This document shows, piece after piece, positions 52,477-62,657 of a stretch of 64,000 nt of DNA. Each line of letters opens with the position of its first letter. The stretch's first letter is position 1. Below the pieces are notes generated by a model. The model saw only the letters and a list, made by a program, of their open reading frames with translations. It searched no databases and was not told where the DNA came from. Location: the NCBI RefSeq assembly GCF_900115165.1, contig NZ_FOVP01000017.1, forward strand, positions 58,557 to 122,556, written 5' to 3'. A program made the position numbers and the translations under genes. Source of the DNA: Roseovarius lutimaris (lineage in GTDB: Bacteria; Pseudomonadota; Alphaproteobacteria; Rhodobacterales; Rhodobacteraceae).

Positions 52477-54345
52477 TCAGCCGCGTTCGTGGAAAAAATC
52501 GTAGAGCTTTTGCGCCAGCGCGTCCGACACCCCGTCAACCGCCCGCAGATCGGCCAGATTGGCGCGGCTTACGGCCTTGGCGCTTCCGAAATGGGCCAGA
52601 AGGGCGCGCTTGCGCGCCGCGCCGACGCCGGGCACCTCGTCGAGCGGGGTGGCGCCGATGGATTTGGCGCGTTTGGCGCGGTGGGTGCCGATCGCAAAGC
52701 GATGCGCCTCGTCACGCAGGCGTTGAACGAAATACAACACCGGATCATTATGCCGGAGCGCCATCACCCGCTTGCCGGTACGGTGGAATTCTTCCTTGCC
52801 CTGATCGCGGTCGACGCCCTTGGCGACGCCGACCATGGGGATATCCGCGACCCCCATTTCGCGCATGATCTGGGCCACCGCGCTGACCTGCCCGGCGCCG
52901 CCGTCGATCAGCAACAGATCGGGCCAGGTGCCCTGATCGCGATCCGGGTCTTCCTTGAGCAGGCGTTTGAAGCGGCGCATCAGCACCTCTTTCATCATCC
53001 CGAAATCATCGCCGGGGGTCAGGCCCTCGCCCTGAATGTTGAACTTGCGATAGTGGTTTTTCATGAAGCCCTCGGCCCCCGCCACGATCATCGCGCCGAC
53101 GGCATTGGTGCCCTGAATATGGCTGTTGTCGTAAACCTCGATCCGTTTCGGGGGCATCGGCAGATCGAACGCCTCGGCCAGCCCCTTGAGCAGTTTGCTC
53201 TGCGTGGCTGTCTCGGCCATCTTGCGCGCCAGGCTTTCGCGGGCATTGCGCAGGGCGCCGTCGATCAATTCGGCCTTTTCACCGCGCAGCGGCACCACCA
53301 GCGTGACCTTGCGGCCAAGCTTGTCCGAGAGCGCCTGTTGCATCAGGTCGGGGTTCTCGATCTCATGCGACAGGATCAATTGCCGGGGCGGGTCTTTGGT
53401 ATCGTAGAACTGGCCTAGAAACGCCTCCAACACCTCTGCCTCTTCCACATCGGCGCCGACGCGGGGATAAAAATCGCGATTGCCCCAATTCTGGCCACCG
53501 CGAATAAAGAACACCTGAACGCAGGCCTGTCCTTTTTCCAGATGCAGCGCGACAATATCGGCCTCGTCCACTGTGCGCGGGTTGATGCCCTGGGCGGTCT
53601 GCACCTGGGTCATCGCCTTGATCCGGTCGCGCAGCGCGGCGGCACGCTCAAATTCCATCGCCTCAGAGGCCTCGGCCATCTGCGCGGCAAGCTTTTCCTG
53701 AATCTCGGTGGATTTGCCGGACAGATAGCGTTGGGCATCGCCAACCTGCGCACGATACTCGGCCTTGCTGATCTGGCCCACGCAAGGCGCGGTGCAGCGC
53801 TTGATCTGATATTGCAGACAGGGGCGGGTGCGGCTCTCAAACATCGCATCCGAGCAATTGCGCAGTTGAAACACCCGCTGCAACTGGGCCAGCGAGCGGT
53901 TGACCGCACCGGCACTTGCGAAGGGGCCGTAATAGGCGCCCTTTTCGCGCTTGGCGCCGCGATGCTTTTTGATCATCGGGAAATCGTGATCGGTGACAAG
54001 GATGTTTGGAAAGCTCTTGTCGTCACGCAACAGCACGTTATAGCGCGGCTTGAGCTGTTTGATCAGGTTCTGTTCCAGCAACAGCGCCTCGGTTTCCGTG
54101 GCGGTGGTCAGGAACATCATCGTCGCGGTTTCAGAGATCATCCGCGCGATCCGCCCGGTATGCCCTGTGGGCCGGGCATAGCTTGACACCCGCGCCCGAA
54201 GATTGCGCGCCTTGCCCACATAAAGCACCCGCGCCTGCGCATCGAGCATGCGGTACACACCGGGCGAGGCATCTAGCGTGCGCAGGTAATCGCGGATCAC
54301 CTCATGGCCGGTTTTGCGCGGCATTTCCTGATCAGTGTCTGACAT
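52477..54345 (-). CDS. uvrC: UvrABC excinuclease subunit C
   Basis: UvrC makes the two incisions of nucleotide excision repair (622 residues). It has the GIY-YIG domain (PGVYRMLDAQARVLYVGKARNLRARV) at about 28-60. The cysteine cluster CLQYQIKRCTAPCVG lies near 173-187, the UVR motif around residue 220, and the RNase H-like 5' nuclease with DNSHIQGTNAVGAMIV near 400. The C-terminal double helix-hairpin-helix includes EVPGVGAARKRALLAHFGSAKAVS. No strong ribosome site is seen before the ATG at 54345. Confidence 0.95.
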   Translation of the reverse strand: MSDTDQEMPRKTGHEVIRDYLRTLDASPGVYRMLDAQARVLYVGKARNLRARVSSYARPTGHTGRIARMISETATMMFLTTATETEALLLEQNLIKQLKPRYNVLLRDDKSFPNILVTDHDFPMIKKHRGAKREKGAYYGPFASAGAVNRSLAQLQRVFQLRNCSDAMFESRTRPCLQYQIKRCTAPCVGQISKAEYRAQVGDAQRYLSGKSTEIQEKLAAQMAEASEAMEFERAAALRDRIKAMTQVQTAQGINPRTVDEADIVALHLEKGQACVQVFFIRGGQNWGNRDFYPRVGADVEEAEVLEAFLGQFYDTKDPPRQLILSHEIENPDLMQQALSDKLGRKVTLVVPLRGEKAELIDGALRNARESLARKMAETATQSKLLKGLAEAFDLPMPPKRIEVYDNSHIQGTNAVGAMIVAGAEGFMKNHYRKFNIQGEGLTPGDDFGMMKEVLMRRFKRLLKEDPDRDQGTWPDLLLIDGGAGQVSAVAQIMREMGVADIPMVGVAKGVDRDQGKEEFHRTGKRVMALRHNDPVLYFVQRLRDEAHRFAIGTHRAKRAKSIGATPLDEVPGVGAARKRALLAHFGSAKAVSRANLADLRAVDGVSDALAQKLYDFFHERG

Positions 54346-54444
54346 TTGTATTCACATATGATTCTTTGGATGTGCTGCAATGATACGGGACCAAGGGCAA
54401 GAGGGAAGCTTTCCACGATTCCTGTGGATAACTCTGCTGATAAG

Positions 54445-54461
54445 TTTCAGGGAACCTGAAA
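54445..54461. repeat. Inverted repeat in the uvrC upstream gap
   Basis: TTTCAGG (54445-54451) and CCTGAAA (54455-54461) with loop GAA. A perfect 7-bp stem without a T-run on either strand. Role unknown. Confidence 0.6.
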
Positions 54462-54492
54462 TTTCTGTTGGATTCGGCTGCTTTCGTCGATT

Positions 54493-54509
54493 TGCCTAAT
54501 TTTTAGGCA
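54493..54509. repeat. Inverted repeat in the uvrC upstream gap
   Basis: TGCCTAA (54493-54499) and TTAGGCA (54503-54509) with loop TTT. A perfect 7-bp stem; could be an operator or a weak terminator for the SDR gene read from the right. Confidence 0.6.
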
Positions 54510-54641
54510 GTTTAGTAAGGTGTTGATATTGCATGAAAAAATAATGACCGCTATGCAAAATACTGAAATCATTAGCATTTTTGTAACATTTTTATAACGG
54601 CCCAGTGAGCGGTGCAAAACTATTGTGGCTCTGCCTGCAAG

Positions 54642-55421
54642 CTACTCAACCCCAAGGACATCCGGGGTCTTCCAGCCAAGGTGTTGACCGCCATCAATAC
54701 ATAGCAATTGACCGGTCACAGAGGGCGCCAGGAGGAAGTAGACAAGCGCGCCGGTGATGTCGCTGGCATTGGCCCCGCGGGCCATGATCGTGGCCTGTCT
54801 CTGGTTCTGAAAATGCCCGTCGCTCTGGCGATGACCCTGAAGGGTGGGGCCGGGGCCAATGGCGTTGACACGCACATTCGGGGCAAGCGCCTGTGCGGCG
54901 GTCTGGGTAAAGGCCCAGAGCCCCATCTTGGCGATGGTGTAGGTCATGAATTCCGGCGTGAGCTTGCGCACCCTCTGGTCGATCATGTTGATCACAAGGC
55001 CCTGCGCCACCGGCTCGCCGTTCTCATCCATCACCGGGCCGGGGATATCGCGGGCCAGGGCCTGCGTCAGAACGAAGGGCGCGCGCAGGTTGCTTTCGAT
55101 ATGCCGGTCCCAGCCCGCGCGCGTGGCGCTTTCGATATTGTCATATTCAAAAATCGAGGCGTTGTTGATCAGCGTAGTCATCGGCCCGCCAAGCGCCTCG
55201 GCGGCGCGCCCGACAAGCGGTGTCACCTGATCCTCATCTAGCAAATCGGCCTGAAGGGTTACGGCATTGCGCCCCATGGCGCGGATCTCATGCGCCACGT
55301 CTTCGGCGGCCTCTGCCGAGGTTGCATAGTGCACCGCCACGTCATGGCCGTGCCGTGCCAGTTCAAGCGCCATGGCGCGGCCCAATCGTTTTCCGGCGCC
55401 CGTTACCAATGCCCGTGTCAT
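54642..55421 (-). CDS. SDR oxidoreductase (pteridine reductase-like)
   Basis: This is a short-chain dehydrogenase (259 residues). The cofactor motif TGAGKRLGRAMA with its Lys-Arg is typical of NADPH-using pteridine reductase/FolM-like SDRs. NNASIFEYD lies near 86-94, and the catalytic segment is YTIAKMGLWAFTQ with Tyr-x3-Lys. GPGPTLQG follows in the substrate loop. It may reduce a pterin such as dihydromonapterin; this is family-level inference. It is separated from the antiporter gene by 13 bases and may be co-transcribed with it. Confidence 0.84.
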   Translation of the reverse strand: MTRALVTGAGKRLGRAMALELARHGHDVAVHYATSAEAAEDVAHEIRAMGRNAVTLQADLLDEDQVTPLVGRAAEALGGPMTTLINNASIFEYDNIESATRAGWDRHIESNLRAPFVLTQALARDIPGPVMDENGEPVAQGLVINMIDQRVRKLTPEFMTYTIAKMGLWAFTQTAAQALAPNVRVNAIGPGPTLQGHRQSDGHFQNQRQATIMARGANASDITGALVYFLLAPSVTGQLLCIDGGQHLGWKTPDVLGVE

Positions 55422-55434
55422 GCCATATCTCCGG

Positions 55435-56400
55435 TTAGATCAACACAATCGTGACATAGCCCACATAGGTCGAGGTCAAGGCAATGCCCCAAAGCCGCCC
55501 GATATCCAACCGGAAAAACACGAACGGGATAAGCACCAGAGAGGCCCCAAGCATGACCCAGAGATCGAATTTCAAAAACTCGGGGTCGACGGGGACGCTG
55601 CCAACAAAGGTGGTCACGCCGATAATGGCCAGAAGGTTGAACATATTCGATCCGATGACATTGCCAAGCGCCACATCGGCCTGTTTGCGCAGGGCCGCCA
55701 TCACGGTGGTCGCCAATTCGGGCAGCGATGTGCCAACCGCCACAAGCGTCAGGCCGATCACGGTATCGCTGACACCATAGCGTTCGGCGATGATCGAAGC
55801 GTTATCGACAAGAATATCCGCCCCGAGCGGCAGGCCGATGAGACCCAGCACCAGAAATGTGACGATCTGCCACCAGGGCATATCGGGATCGGCGCCTTCG
55901 ACATCTTCGGCCTCATCCGCCTCGGCGAGGGCCTTGATCGCGGCGTCGCGCCGGTGGTTGCGCGCATCGCGAAAGGCATCGGCAAGCATCAGGAACAGCG
56001 CCCCCAAAAGCACCGCCCCCGACAGCACGTCATATTCGCCGCGAAACGCCAGGGCAATGAAAAGCGCACTGGCCAGAAGCATCTGGAGGTAGGATTTCGA
56101 GCAGCTACAGCCGCTGGTGTGCAGCACCGACATCATCGCCGGTATGCCCAGCACCAACAGGATATTTGCCGTGTTCGAGCCGACAACATTGCCAAGCGCC
56201 AGGCCGGGTTTGTCTACAAGAACGGCATTGACGGAAATCAAAAGTTCCGGGGCAGAGGTGCCAAAGGCCACGATTGTCAGGCTGACGATCAGCGCGGGAA
56301 TGCCCACTCGAAGGCTAAGATTGACCGCCCCCTTGACCAGAGCATCGCCAGCCAGCAGCAAAATCACCAGGCCAAGCCCGGACAAAACCCATGGCATCAT
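55435..56400 (-). CDS. Calcium/sodium antiporter (CaCA family, YrbG-like)
   Basis: This is a membrane exchanger (321 residues, about ten helices) with two inverted repeats. The alpha-1 motif is VAFGTSAPELLISVNAVLVDKPGLALGNVVGSNTANI and the alpha-2 motif VAVGTSLPELATTVMAALRKQADVALGNVIGSNMFN, both with the cation-binding Glu. It would export calcium against sodium or protons. A cytoplasmic loop between the halves contains a Cys-rich GCSCSKSY. The ATG overlaps the small-protein stop by four bases. Confidence 0.92.
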   Translation of the reverse strand: MMPWVLSGLGLVILLLAGDALVKGAVNLSLRVGIPALIVSLTIVAFGTSAPELLISVNAVLVDKPGLALGNVVGSNTANILLVLGIPAMMSVLHTSGCSCSKSYLQMLLASALFIALAFRGEYDVLSGAVLLGALFLMLADAFRDARNHRRDAAIKALAEADEAEDVEGADPDMPWWQIVTFLVLGLIGLPLGADILVDNASIIAERYGVSDTVIGLTLVAVGTSLPELATTVMAALRKQADVALGNVIGSNMFNLLAIIGVTTFVGSVPVDPEFLKFDLWVMLGASLVLIPFVFFRLDIGRLWGIALTSTYVGYVTIVLI

Positions 56401-56567
56401 TTAAGCTTATCCTTCCGGCAAGAGCAGGGGCCTTTGCCAATCCGGTAGCGGCCACAGCTTTTGCACTTGGCCTGCGCAAGGCGCTTTTGCCCCGGATAGC
56501 GAAGCTTGCCGAACATTGCCATCACGCCCATGCCGACCAGAAACAGAATGACGATCTTGACCACCAT
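56397..56567 (-). CDS. Small membrane protein with a cysteine ribbon
   Basis: This is a 56-residue protein with one membrane helix (about 2-17, VVKIVILFLVGMGVMAMF) and a basic tail containing CKSCGRYRIGKGPCSC. Four cysteines are arranged C-x2-C-x9-C-x1-C, which could bind zinc. The start at 56567 lies one base after the S49 peptidase stop; an in-frame ATG at 56588 would overlap that gene. It is encoded between the peptidase and antiporter genes with a 4-base overlap to the latter. No known function. Confidence 0.7.
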   Translation of the reverse strand: MVVKIVILFLVGMGVMAMFGKLRYPGQKRLAQAKCKSCGRYRIGKGPCSCRKDKLK

Positions 56568-56568
56568 A

Positions 56569-57366
56569 TCAGAGCCCGAACCGGGCATAGCTGGCCCGGT
56601 CTTCGATTGCGGTCAGGGCATCCTGTGCGATTTCCGCGCCAAACCTCTGAAACAGCCCGCGTTTGCGGCCATAGCGCGTGAGGCGTACCTTGTCGCCGTA
56701 AAGCTCTTTCAGTTTCGGCACCAGATGGGCGATGCCATCGGCCAGCCCAAGGTCAATCGCCCGCTGGCCAAGCCAGAATTCACCGGTGAAAATATCCGGG
56801 TTATCGGCAAGCCTGTCGCCCCGCCGGGTTTTGACATGGGCGACAAACGCCTCGTGTATATCCTCCAGAATGCCCTTGAGGCGGGTCACATCCTCGTGTT
56901 TTTCGGGCATAAACGGGTCAAGCATGCTCTTGGATTTGCCAGAGGTGTAAACCCGCCGTTCAATCCCCTGGCGCGACAGAAGAACCTGTGCGCCAAAGCC
57001 GGCCGAAATCACCCCGATCGAGCCAAGCACCGACGAGGGGTCGGCCCAGATGTCATCGGCTGCCGCCGCAAGCCAATAACCGCCAGAGGCCGCGACATCC
57101 TCGACAAAGGCATGCACGGGAATGTCTTTTTCATCCGCCAGCCGACGAATGCGCGCGGCAATCAGCGAGGATTGCACCGGCGAGCCGCCCGGCGAATTTA
57201 TCACCAGGGCTACCGCCACCGGCTTGCCTTTGCTGAAGGCTTTTTCAATGGCCGGGCCAAGGGCCTCGTCGTTCAACTGGCTGCGCCCGCCCGAGCCGAT
57301 GGTGCCGGCAAGGCGAATGACCGCGACCATCGGTTTGCGCTTCAGAAAGGGGATCAAATGTTTCAT
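56569..57366 (-). CDS. S49 family signal peptide peptidase (SppA/SohB-like)
   Basis: This is a serine protease of the SppA fold (265 residues), proposed to degrade cleaved signal peptides or membrane proteins. The catalytic Ser is S94 in VEDVAASGGYWLAAAAD. The catalytic Lys is about K146 in YTSGKSKSMLDPF. The NSPGG oxyanion motif is at 57-61. The start at 57366 (MKHLIPFLKRK) is preferred; the longer frame to 57468 has an unconserved N terminus. A membrane anchor is not evident, so it may be peripheral. Confidence 0.87.
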   Translation of the reverse strand: MKHLIPFLKRKPMVAVIRLAGTIGSGGRSQLNDEALGPAIEKAFSKGKPVAVALVINSPGGSPVQSSLIAARIRRLADEKDIPVHAFVEDVAASGGYWLAAAADDIWADPSSVLGSIGVISAGFGAQVLLSRQGIERRVYTSGKSKSMLDPFMPEKHEDVTRLKGILEDIHEAFVAHVKTRRGDRLADNPDIFTGEFWLGQRAIDLGLADGIAHLVPKLKELYGDKVRLTRYGRKRGLFQRFGAEIAQDALTAIEDRASYARFGL

Positions 57367-57478
57367 ATCGCCCGATGTAGAGTGCCCGGACGCGACAAAC
57401 AAGGCGGGCGGCGCAAACGGGGCCGCCTGGCCGCTCTGATTAGGGCGGCGCAGGGGTAAAAAGGTCACGCCCGGTGGG

Positions 57479-58240
57479 TCAGGATTTGATCCTGTACCCG
57501 GTCTTGAAGATCAACCAGACCGCCCCGAGGCAGAGCGCGAAAAACACCGCGATGGCCGCAAGGCTATAGCCGATGGCGACATCCGCCGTGCCAAAGAACG
57601 ACCAGCGAAAGCCCGAGATCAGATAGACCACCGGGTTGAACAGGGTCACCGTCTGCCAGGCCGGGGGCAGCATCGAGATCGAATAGAAAGACCCGCCCAG
57701 AAACACCAGCGGCGTGATCACCAGAAGCGGGATAAGCTGAAGCTGTTGGAAATTCTCGGCCCAGATGCCGATGATGAAGCCAAAGAGCGAGAACGACAGG
57801 CAGATCATCACCAGAAAGGCCAGCATCGCGACCGGGTGCTGAATGTCGAGATCGACAAAGAATTGCGCGGTGACAAGGATCACGACGCCGATCATCAACG
57901 CCTTGGTCGCCGCCGCACCGACATAGCCGATCACGATCTCAAGAAAGTTGATCGGCGCCGACAGAAGCTCGAATATCGTGCCGATGAATTTCGGGAAATA
58001 GATCCCGAAAGAGGCGTTGCTGATCGCCTGGGTCATCACGCTCAGCATGATAAGACCGGGCACGATAAAGGCGCCATAGGCGACGCCCTCGACCTGATCT
58101 ATCCGGCTTCCGATGGCAGCGCCGAAAACCACGAAATAAAGCGAGGTCGAGATCACAGGCGACAGCAGGCTTTCCATGATCGTGCGGAAAAACCGCTTCA
58201 TTTCATAGACATAAATCGCCCAGATTGCGTGCAGGTTCAT
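57479..58240 (-). CDS. ABC-2 type exporter permease
   Basis: This is an ABC-2 family membrane subunit (253 residues, six helices). An N-terminal amphipathic segment ([31 protein letters not shown]) is present, and the conserved [32 protein letters not shown] lies near 190-222. It pairs with the ATPase gene upstream by a 4-base overlap. It resembles drug and polyketide exporters, as well as the YadH-like family. The cargo is unknown. Confidence 0.9.
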   Translation of the reverse strand: MNLHAIWAIYVYEMKRFFRTIMESLLSPVISTSLYFVVFGAAIGSRIDQVEGVAYGAFIVPGLIMLSVMTQAISNASFGIYFPKFIGTIFELLSAPINFLEIVIGYVGAAATKALMIGVVILVTAQFFVDLDIQHPVAMLAFLVMICLSFSLFGFIIGIWAENFQQLQLIPLLVITPLVFLGGSFYSISMLPPAWQTVTLFNPVVYLISGFRWSFFGTADVAIGYSLAAIAVFFALCLGAVWLIFKTGYRIKS

Positions 58241-59166
58241 GGTGTGTCCTCATGCACAAGCCCGACGAAGATCTCTTCGAGGCTGCTTTGACGGGTTTCG
58301 ATATCGCGCAACGACAGGCCCTCTTGGGCCAGGGCCTGAAGCAGGCGGGTGATGCCGGTGCCATCGCCGCGGGTGTCGTAGTGGTATTTAAGGGCGTGAC
58401 CGTCCTCGGCCAGTTCAAGGTCGTAATCCCGGAGAGTTTCGGGGACCCGGTCAAGCGGCCCCGAGAGGTCGATGCGCAGGGTCTTGCGGCCCATGCGGGC
58501 CATCAGGTCGGCCTTGTTTTCCACCAACAGGATTTCGCCCTTGTTGATCACCGCGATGCGGTCGGCGATGGCCTCGGCCTCTTCGATGTAATGGGTGGTC
58601 AGGATGATGGTCACGCCCTCGGCCTTGAGGCCCTCGACCACCTGCCACATGTCACGGCGCAATTCGACGTCAACGCCGGCGGTCGGCTCATCCAGAAACA
58701 GAACGCGCGGCTCGTGGCAGAGCGCCTTGGCGATAAGCACGCGGCGTTTCATCCCGCCGGAAAGCTCGCGAATGCGGTTGTTGCGTTTGTCCCAAAGCGA
58801 CAATTGCCGCAGGATACGTTCGATCAACGCTGCGTCATGCGGCTTGCCGAAAAGCCCGCGTGAAAACCGCACGGTGTTGATCACCTTCTCAAACGGCTCA
58901 AGCGCAAGTTCCTGTGGCACCAGCCCGACCATGGCGCGCGCCGCGCGATAGTCGCTCACGATATCGTGGCCCCCAATCGTGGCGGTGCCGCCGGTCGGGG
59001 TGGTGATGCCGCAGAGCGCCGAAATAAGCGTGGTCTTGCCCGCGCCATTGGGGCCAAGCAGGGCAAGAATTTCGCCCTCTTCAATTGACAGGGACACGCC
59101 GCGAAGCGCCTCGAACCCGCCTTTGTAGACCTTTTTCAGGTCGTCCACCGATACAATCACCGCCAT
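58237..59166 (-). CDS. ABC transporter ATP-binding subunit (ABC-2 exporter)
   Basis: This is the ATPase (309 residues) of the exporter with the permease just downstream. Walker A is GPNGAGKT at 38-45, the signature is ELSGGMKRR near 137-145, and Walker B is [11 protein letters not shown]-terminal extension after about residue 220 (typical of YadG/DrrA-type ATPases) follows. The start at 59166 is chosen because GAGGGG precedes it. Nothing adjacent identifies the substrate. Confidence 0.93.
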   Translation of the reverse strand: MAVIVSVDDLKKVYKGGFEALRGVSLSIEEGEILALLGPNGAGKTTLISALCGITTPTGGTATIGGHDIVSDYRAARAMVGLVPQELALEPFEKVINTVRFSRGLFGKPHDAALIERILRQLSLWDKRNNRIRELSGGMKRRVLIAKALCHEPRVLFLDEPTAGVDVELRRDMWQVVEGLKAEGVTIILTTHYIEEAEAIADRIAVINKGEILLVENKADLMARMGRKTLRIDLSGPLDRVPETLRDYDLELAEDGHALKYHYDTRGDGTGITRLLQALAQEGLSLRDIETRQSSLEEIFVGLVHEDTP

Positions 59167-59372
59167 CAGGCCCCTCATTCACAGTTGACCGGACCCTAGG
59201 CCTTTCACAGCCACGTGCAACATCCCAAGGCGCAGAGTGATCTGTGCGCATTTGCGCGGGATGCCTTATCGGTGTCGCGGTTTCGACCAATTTTCAACAG
59301 CAAGTGTTGATCATTTGCGTCTAACACCGGGGTACATGATGCCCACAGATATGGATCAAACCTAAAGCCGAT

Positions 59373-60068
59373 ATGTTCAGACCTGCCTTTTCCCTTATTT
59401 TGTTCATGGTCGCCCTGCTCGGGTGTACCGAAAGCGTAAGCCGCGACACGCCATCCCGGATATTGCTGATGGGCGATTCGCTCATGGCGGTGCATGGGAT
59501 GTCGGGGCGATCCGTGGCCAATGGGGTGGAAAGCGCCTTGAAAGAGCCGGTTGTCGATCGCGCCGTATCGGGCGCGCGGTTCTTTTATCGCCTGCCGATT
59601 TCCGGGGCGGCGGGGCTCAGTATTCGCAAACAATACCGCGCCGGAAATTGGGATTGGGTCATTTTGAATGGCGGCGGAAATGATATCTTTTTTGGCTGTG
59701 GGTGCGGGGCCTGCGATCGCAGGATCGACCAGCTGATCAGCAAGGACGGCAGGCGTGGCGCAATCCCCGGCTTTGCGTCACGAATGCGGGCCAAGGGCGC
59801 GCAGGTGATCTATGTGGGATACTTGCGCACGCCCGGCATCACCTCGCCGATCGAAGGCTGCACCGATGAGGGCGACGAGATGGATCGACGCGTGGCACGG
59901 CTAGCGGCGCTTGACCGGGGCGTGCATTTCCTGTCGCTGGCCGATCTGGTGCCGCATGGCGATCAAAGCTATCACGCCGTTGACCGCATCCATCCCTCAC
60001 CCAAGGCAAGCGCCGCGATTGGGGCGCGCATTGCCCGGCTCATTGCGCAAAGCGAGGCCCGGCGTTAG
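59373..60068 (+). CDS. SGNH/GDSL hydrolase lipoprotein
   Basis: This is an exported lipid- or sugar-ester hydrolase-like protein (231 residues). The lipobox VALLGC places C18 as the acylated cysteine. The SGNH motifs are GDSL at 34-37 (Ser catalytic), a Gly near 68, NGGGND containing the Asn, and DRIHPS with the Asp/His pair near the C terminus. A cysteine-rich insert GCGCGACDRR follows the Asn block and is unusual. The stop overlaps that of the convergent CoxG-like gene by four bases. Substrate unknown. Confidence 0.83.
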   Translation: MFRPAFSLILFMVALLGCTESVSRDTPSRILLMGDSLMAVHGMSGRSVANGVESALKEPVVDRAVSGARFFYRLPISGAAGLSIRKQYRAGNWDWVILNGGGNDIFFGCGCGACDRRIDQLISKDGRRGAIPGFASRMRAKGAQVIYVGYLRTPGITSPIEGCTDEGDEMDRRVARLAALDRGVHFLSLADLVPHGDQSYHAVDRIHPSPKASAAIGARIARLIAQSEARR

Positions 60069-60568
60069 CTGATCAACCGCTTGAGCCAGCCTTTCTTTTC
60101 CGCTTCGGGTTCGTCGTCATCGTCCTTGGGGCCCTCAAGCACCTCTTCAAAGCGACTAAAGAACTGTTCCGCCATCTTCTTGGCAAAGCCATCGACGATG
60201 CGGCTTCCAAGCTGGGCCAGTTTGCCGCCGACGTTGGCCTCGACCTCATAGATCAGCCGGGTGCCGGTCTCGCTATCCTCAAGTCGAACATTGGCGCCGC
60301 CCTTGGCAAAGCCTGCGGCCCCGCCCTTGCCCTCGCCGGTCAGGGTCAAGCTTTCCATCTCAACCATATTCGACAGGGTTACGGTGCCTTTGAACGTGGC
60401 CTTCACCGGGCCGACCTTTTGCACGACAAGCGCGTCAAACCCGTCTTCGGGCGTGCCGGTCACCTCTTGCGCGCCGGGCACGCATTCCTTGAGAACCTCG
60501 GGGCTGAGCAGGGCCGCCCAGACCGTTGCGCGATCTGCCTTGATATCGCGCTCGTCACTCATCTGCAT
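60065..60568 (-). CDS. CoxG-like SRPBCC protein
   Basis: This is a 167-residue SRPBCC-fold protein of the CoxG group (carbon monoxide dehydrogenase subunit G-like). Features are LLSPEVLKECVPGAQEV, VGPVKATFKGTVTLSNM, and a charged C-terminal tail (KDDDDEPEAEKKGWLKRLIS). No cox structural genes are near, so a role in CO oxidation is not supported. CoxG-like proteins often recruit a partner enzyme to the membrane. The ATG at 60568 has GGAG upstream. Confidence 0.84.
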   Translation of the reverse strand: MQMSDERDIKADRATVWAALLSPEVLKECVPGAQEVTGTPEDGFDALVVQKVGPVKATFKGTVTLSNMVEMESLTLTGEGKGGAAGFAKGGANVRLEDSETGTRLIYEVEANVGGKLAQLGSRIVDGFAKKMAEQFFSRFEEVLEGPKDDDDEPEAEKKGWLKRLIS

Positions 60569-60718
60569 TGGTATCGCTCCTTGCTTTGCGGGGGTTGCAA
60601 GAACCCTAGCGCAGGGTTTCCGGTACGCCAAGAGAGCCGAAAGTATTAGGGTCCACAAAGTCGGCTGGCAGGTTCGCGCCCGGTTTTGTACTCTGGCGCA
60701 ACTAGGGAAGGAATTAGC

Positions 60719-61804
<1,086 letters not shown>

Positions 61805-61813
61805 TCGCGTTGC

Positions 61814-62533
61814 CTAATCGACCCGGCGCACCAATAGCTGATTGCCGGGGCCGGATTTGGTCTCGAACACCTTCAGTTCCTTGATCAGATCGCTGAGCTT
61901 TTTCTTGCCATAGGTTCGGGTGTCAAAATCGGGTTTGTCGGCCTGTATTTGCTGGCCAATACGGCCAAGCGGATACCATTCATCGTCAAGGTCGATCTTC
62001 TCCATCGCCTCGAAGATCAGGTCGCGCGCGGCGGTCATGGTCTGCGCGTCGATCTTCGGCGCAGGCGCGCTTTGCGGGGCGTCCTCGGTGTTTTGATAGA
62101 TGTTCTCGATGGCGACAAAACGATTGCAGGCATTCTTGAGCGCATCCGGGGCCTTGGCCTCGCCAATGCCGATCACGGTCAGGCCCTGCTCGCGGATGCG
62201 GCTGGCGAGGCGGGTGAAATCGCTGTCGGATGAGACAAGGACAAAGCCGTTGAAGTGGCCCGCATGCAAGATGTCCATCGCGTCAATCACCAGACCGATA
62301 TCGCTGGCATTCTTGCCCTTGGTGTTGGCGGTTTGCTGATGCTGGACGAGGCCCAGTTCCTGTGCGGTCTTGGTCCAGCCGGACAGTTGCTGGCTGGACC
62401 AGTCGCCATAGACCCGGCGCAATCCCGGCTCGCCATAGCTCGTGACCTCTTTGAGGATCGCGCGGGCATATTTGGCAGGGACGTTGTCGGCGTCGATCAA
62501 TACCGCCAGAAGCGGGGCCTTGGGATCGGACAT
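61814..62533 (-). CDS. NYN-domain RNase-like protein with C-terminal LOTUS-like domain
   Basis: This is a 239-residue protein whose N-terminal NYN (PIN-like) domain shows LIDADNVP at the active site, NASDIGLVIDAMDILH, and VSSDSDFTRLASRIREQGLTVIG, giving the acidic cluster of this nuclease fold. The C-terminal part (LGRIGQQIQADKPDFDTRTYGKKKLSDLIKEL) looks like an OST-HTH/LOTUS domain, a putative RNA-binding unit. It is probably an RNase. The start at 62533 is supported by AAAGGAGGC. An upstream frame continuing to 62818 is antisense to yghU. Confidence 0.85.
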   Translation of the reverse strand: MSDPKAPLLAVLIDADNVPAKYARAILKEVTSYGEPGLRRVYGDWSSQQLSGWTKTAQELGLVQHQQTANTKGKNASDIGLVIDAMDILHAGHFNGFVLVSSDSDFTRLASRIREQGLTVIGIGEAKAPDALKNACNRFVAIENIYQNTEDAPQSAPAPKIDAQTMTAARDLIFEAMEKIDLDDEWYPLGRIGQQIQADKPDFDTRTYGKKKLSDLIKELKVFETKSGPGNQLLVRRVD

Positions 62534-62599
62534 GATAAGCCTCCTTTGTTTGGCCCAGTCATGCCCGATCCTGTGCGGGTGTGAAACCCGTTGGCGGCG

Positions 62600-62651
62600 C
62601 CGATTTTCTTTTACAAAGAAAATCGGGTAAGAAAATCCGCCGAATTTTCTT
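62600..62651. terminator. Tandem hairpin region after yghU
   Basis: Two hairpins share the same core. CCGATTTTCTTT (62600-62611) pairs with AAAGAAAATCGG (62615-62626) around loop TAC. AAGAAAAT (62629-62636) pairs with ATTTTCTT (62644-62651). They begin seven bases beyond the yghU stop and can also pair with each other. This likely ends yghU transcription. Confidence 0.6.
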
Positions 62652-62657
62652 GGGCGC

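Larger units (their letters stand above)
54346..54641. other. AT-rich gap between uvrC and the SDR gene
   Basis: This 296-base gap holds no supported gene. It is visibly richer in A and T than its surroundings, with runs such as GCATTTTTGTAACATTTTTA near 54574. It holds two short perfect hairpins at 54445-54461 and 54493-54509. It includes the uvrC promoter region and the 3' end of the SDR transcript. A small RNA is possible but not shown. Confidence 0.5.
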
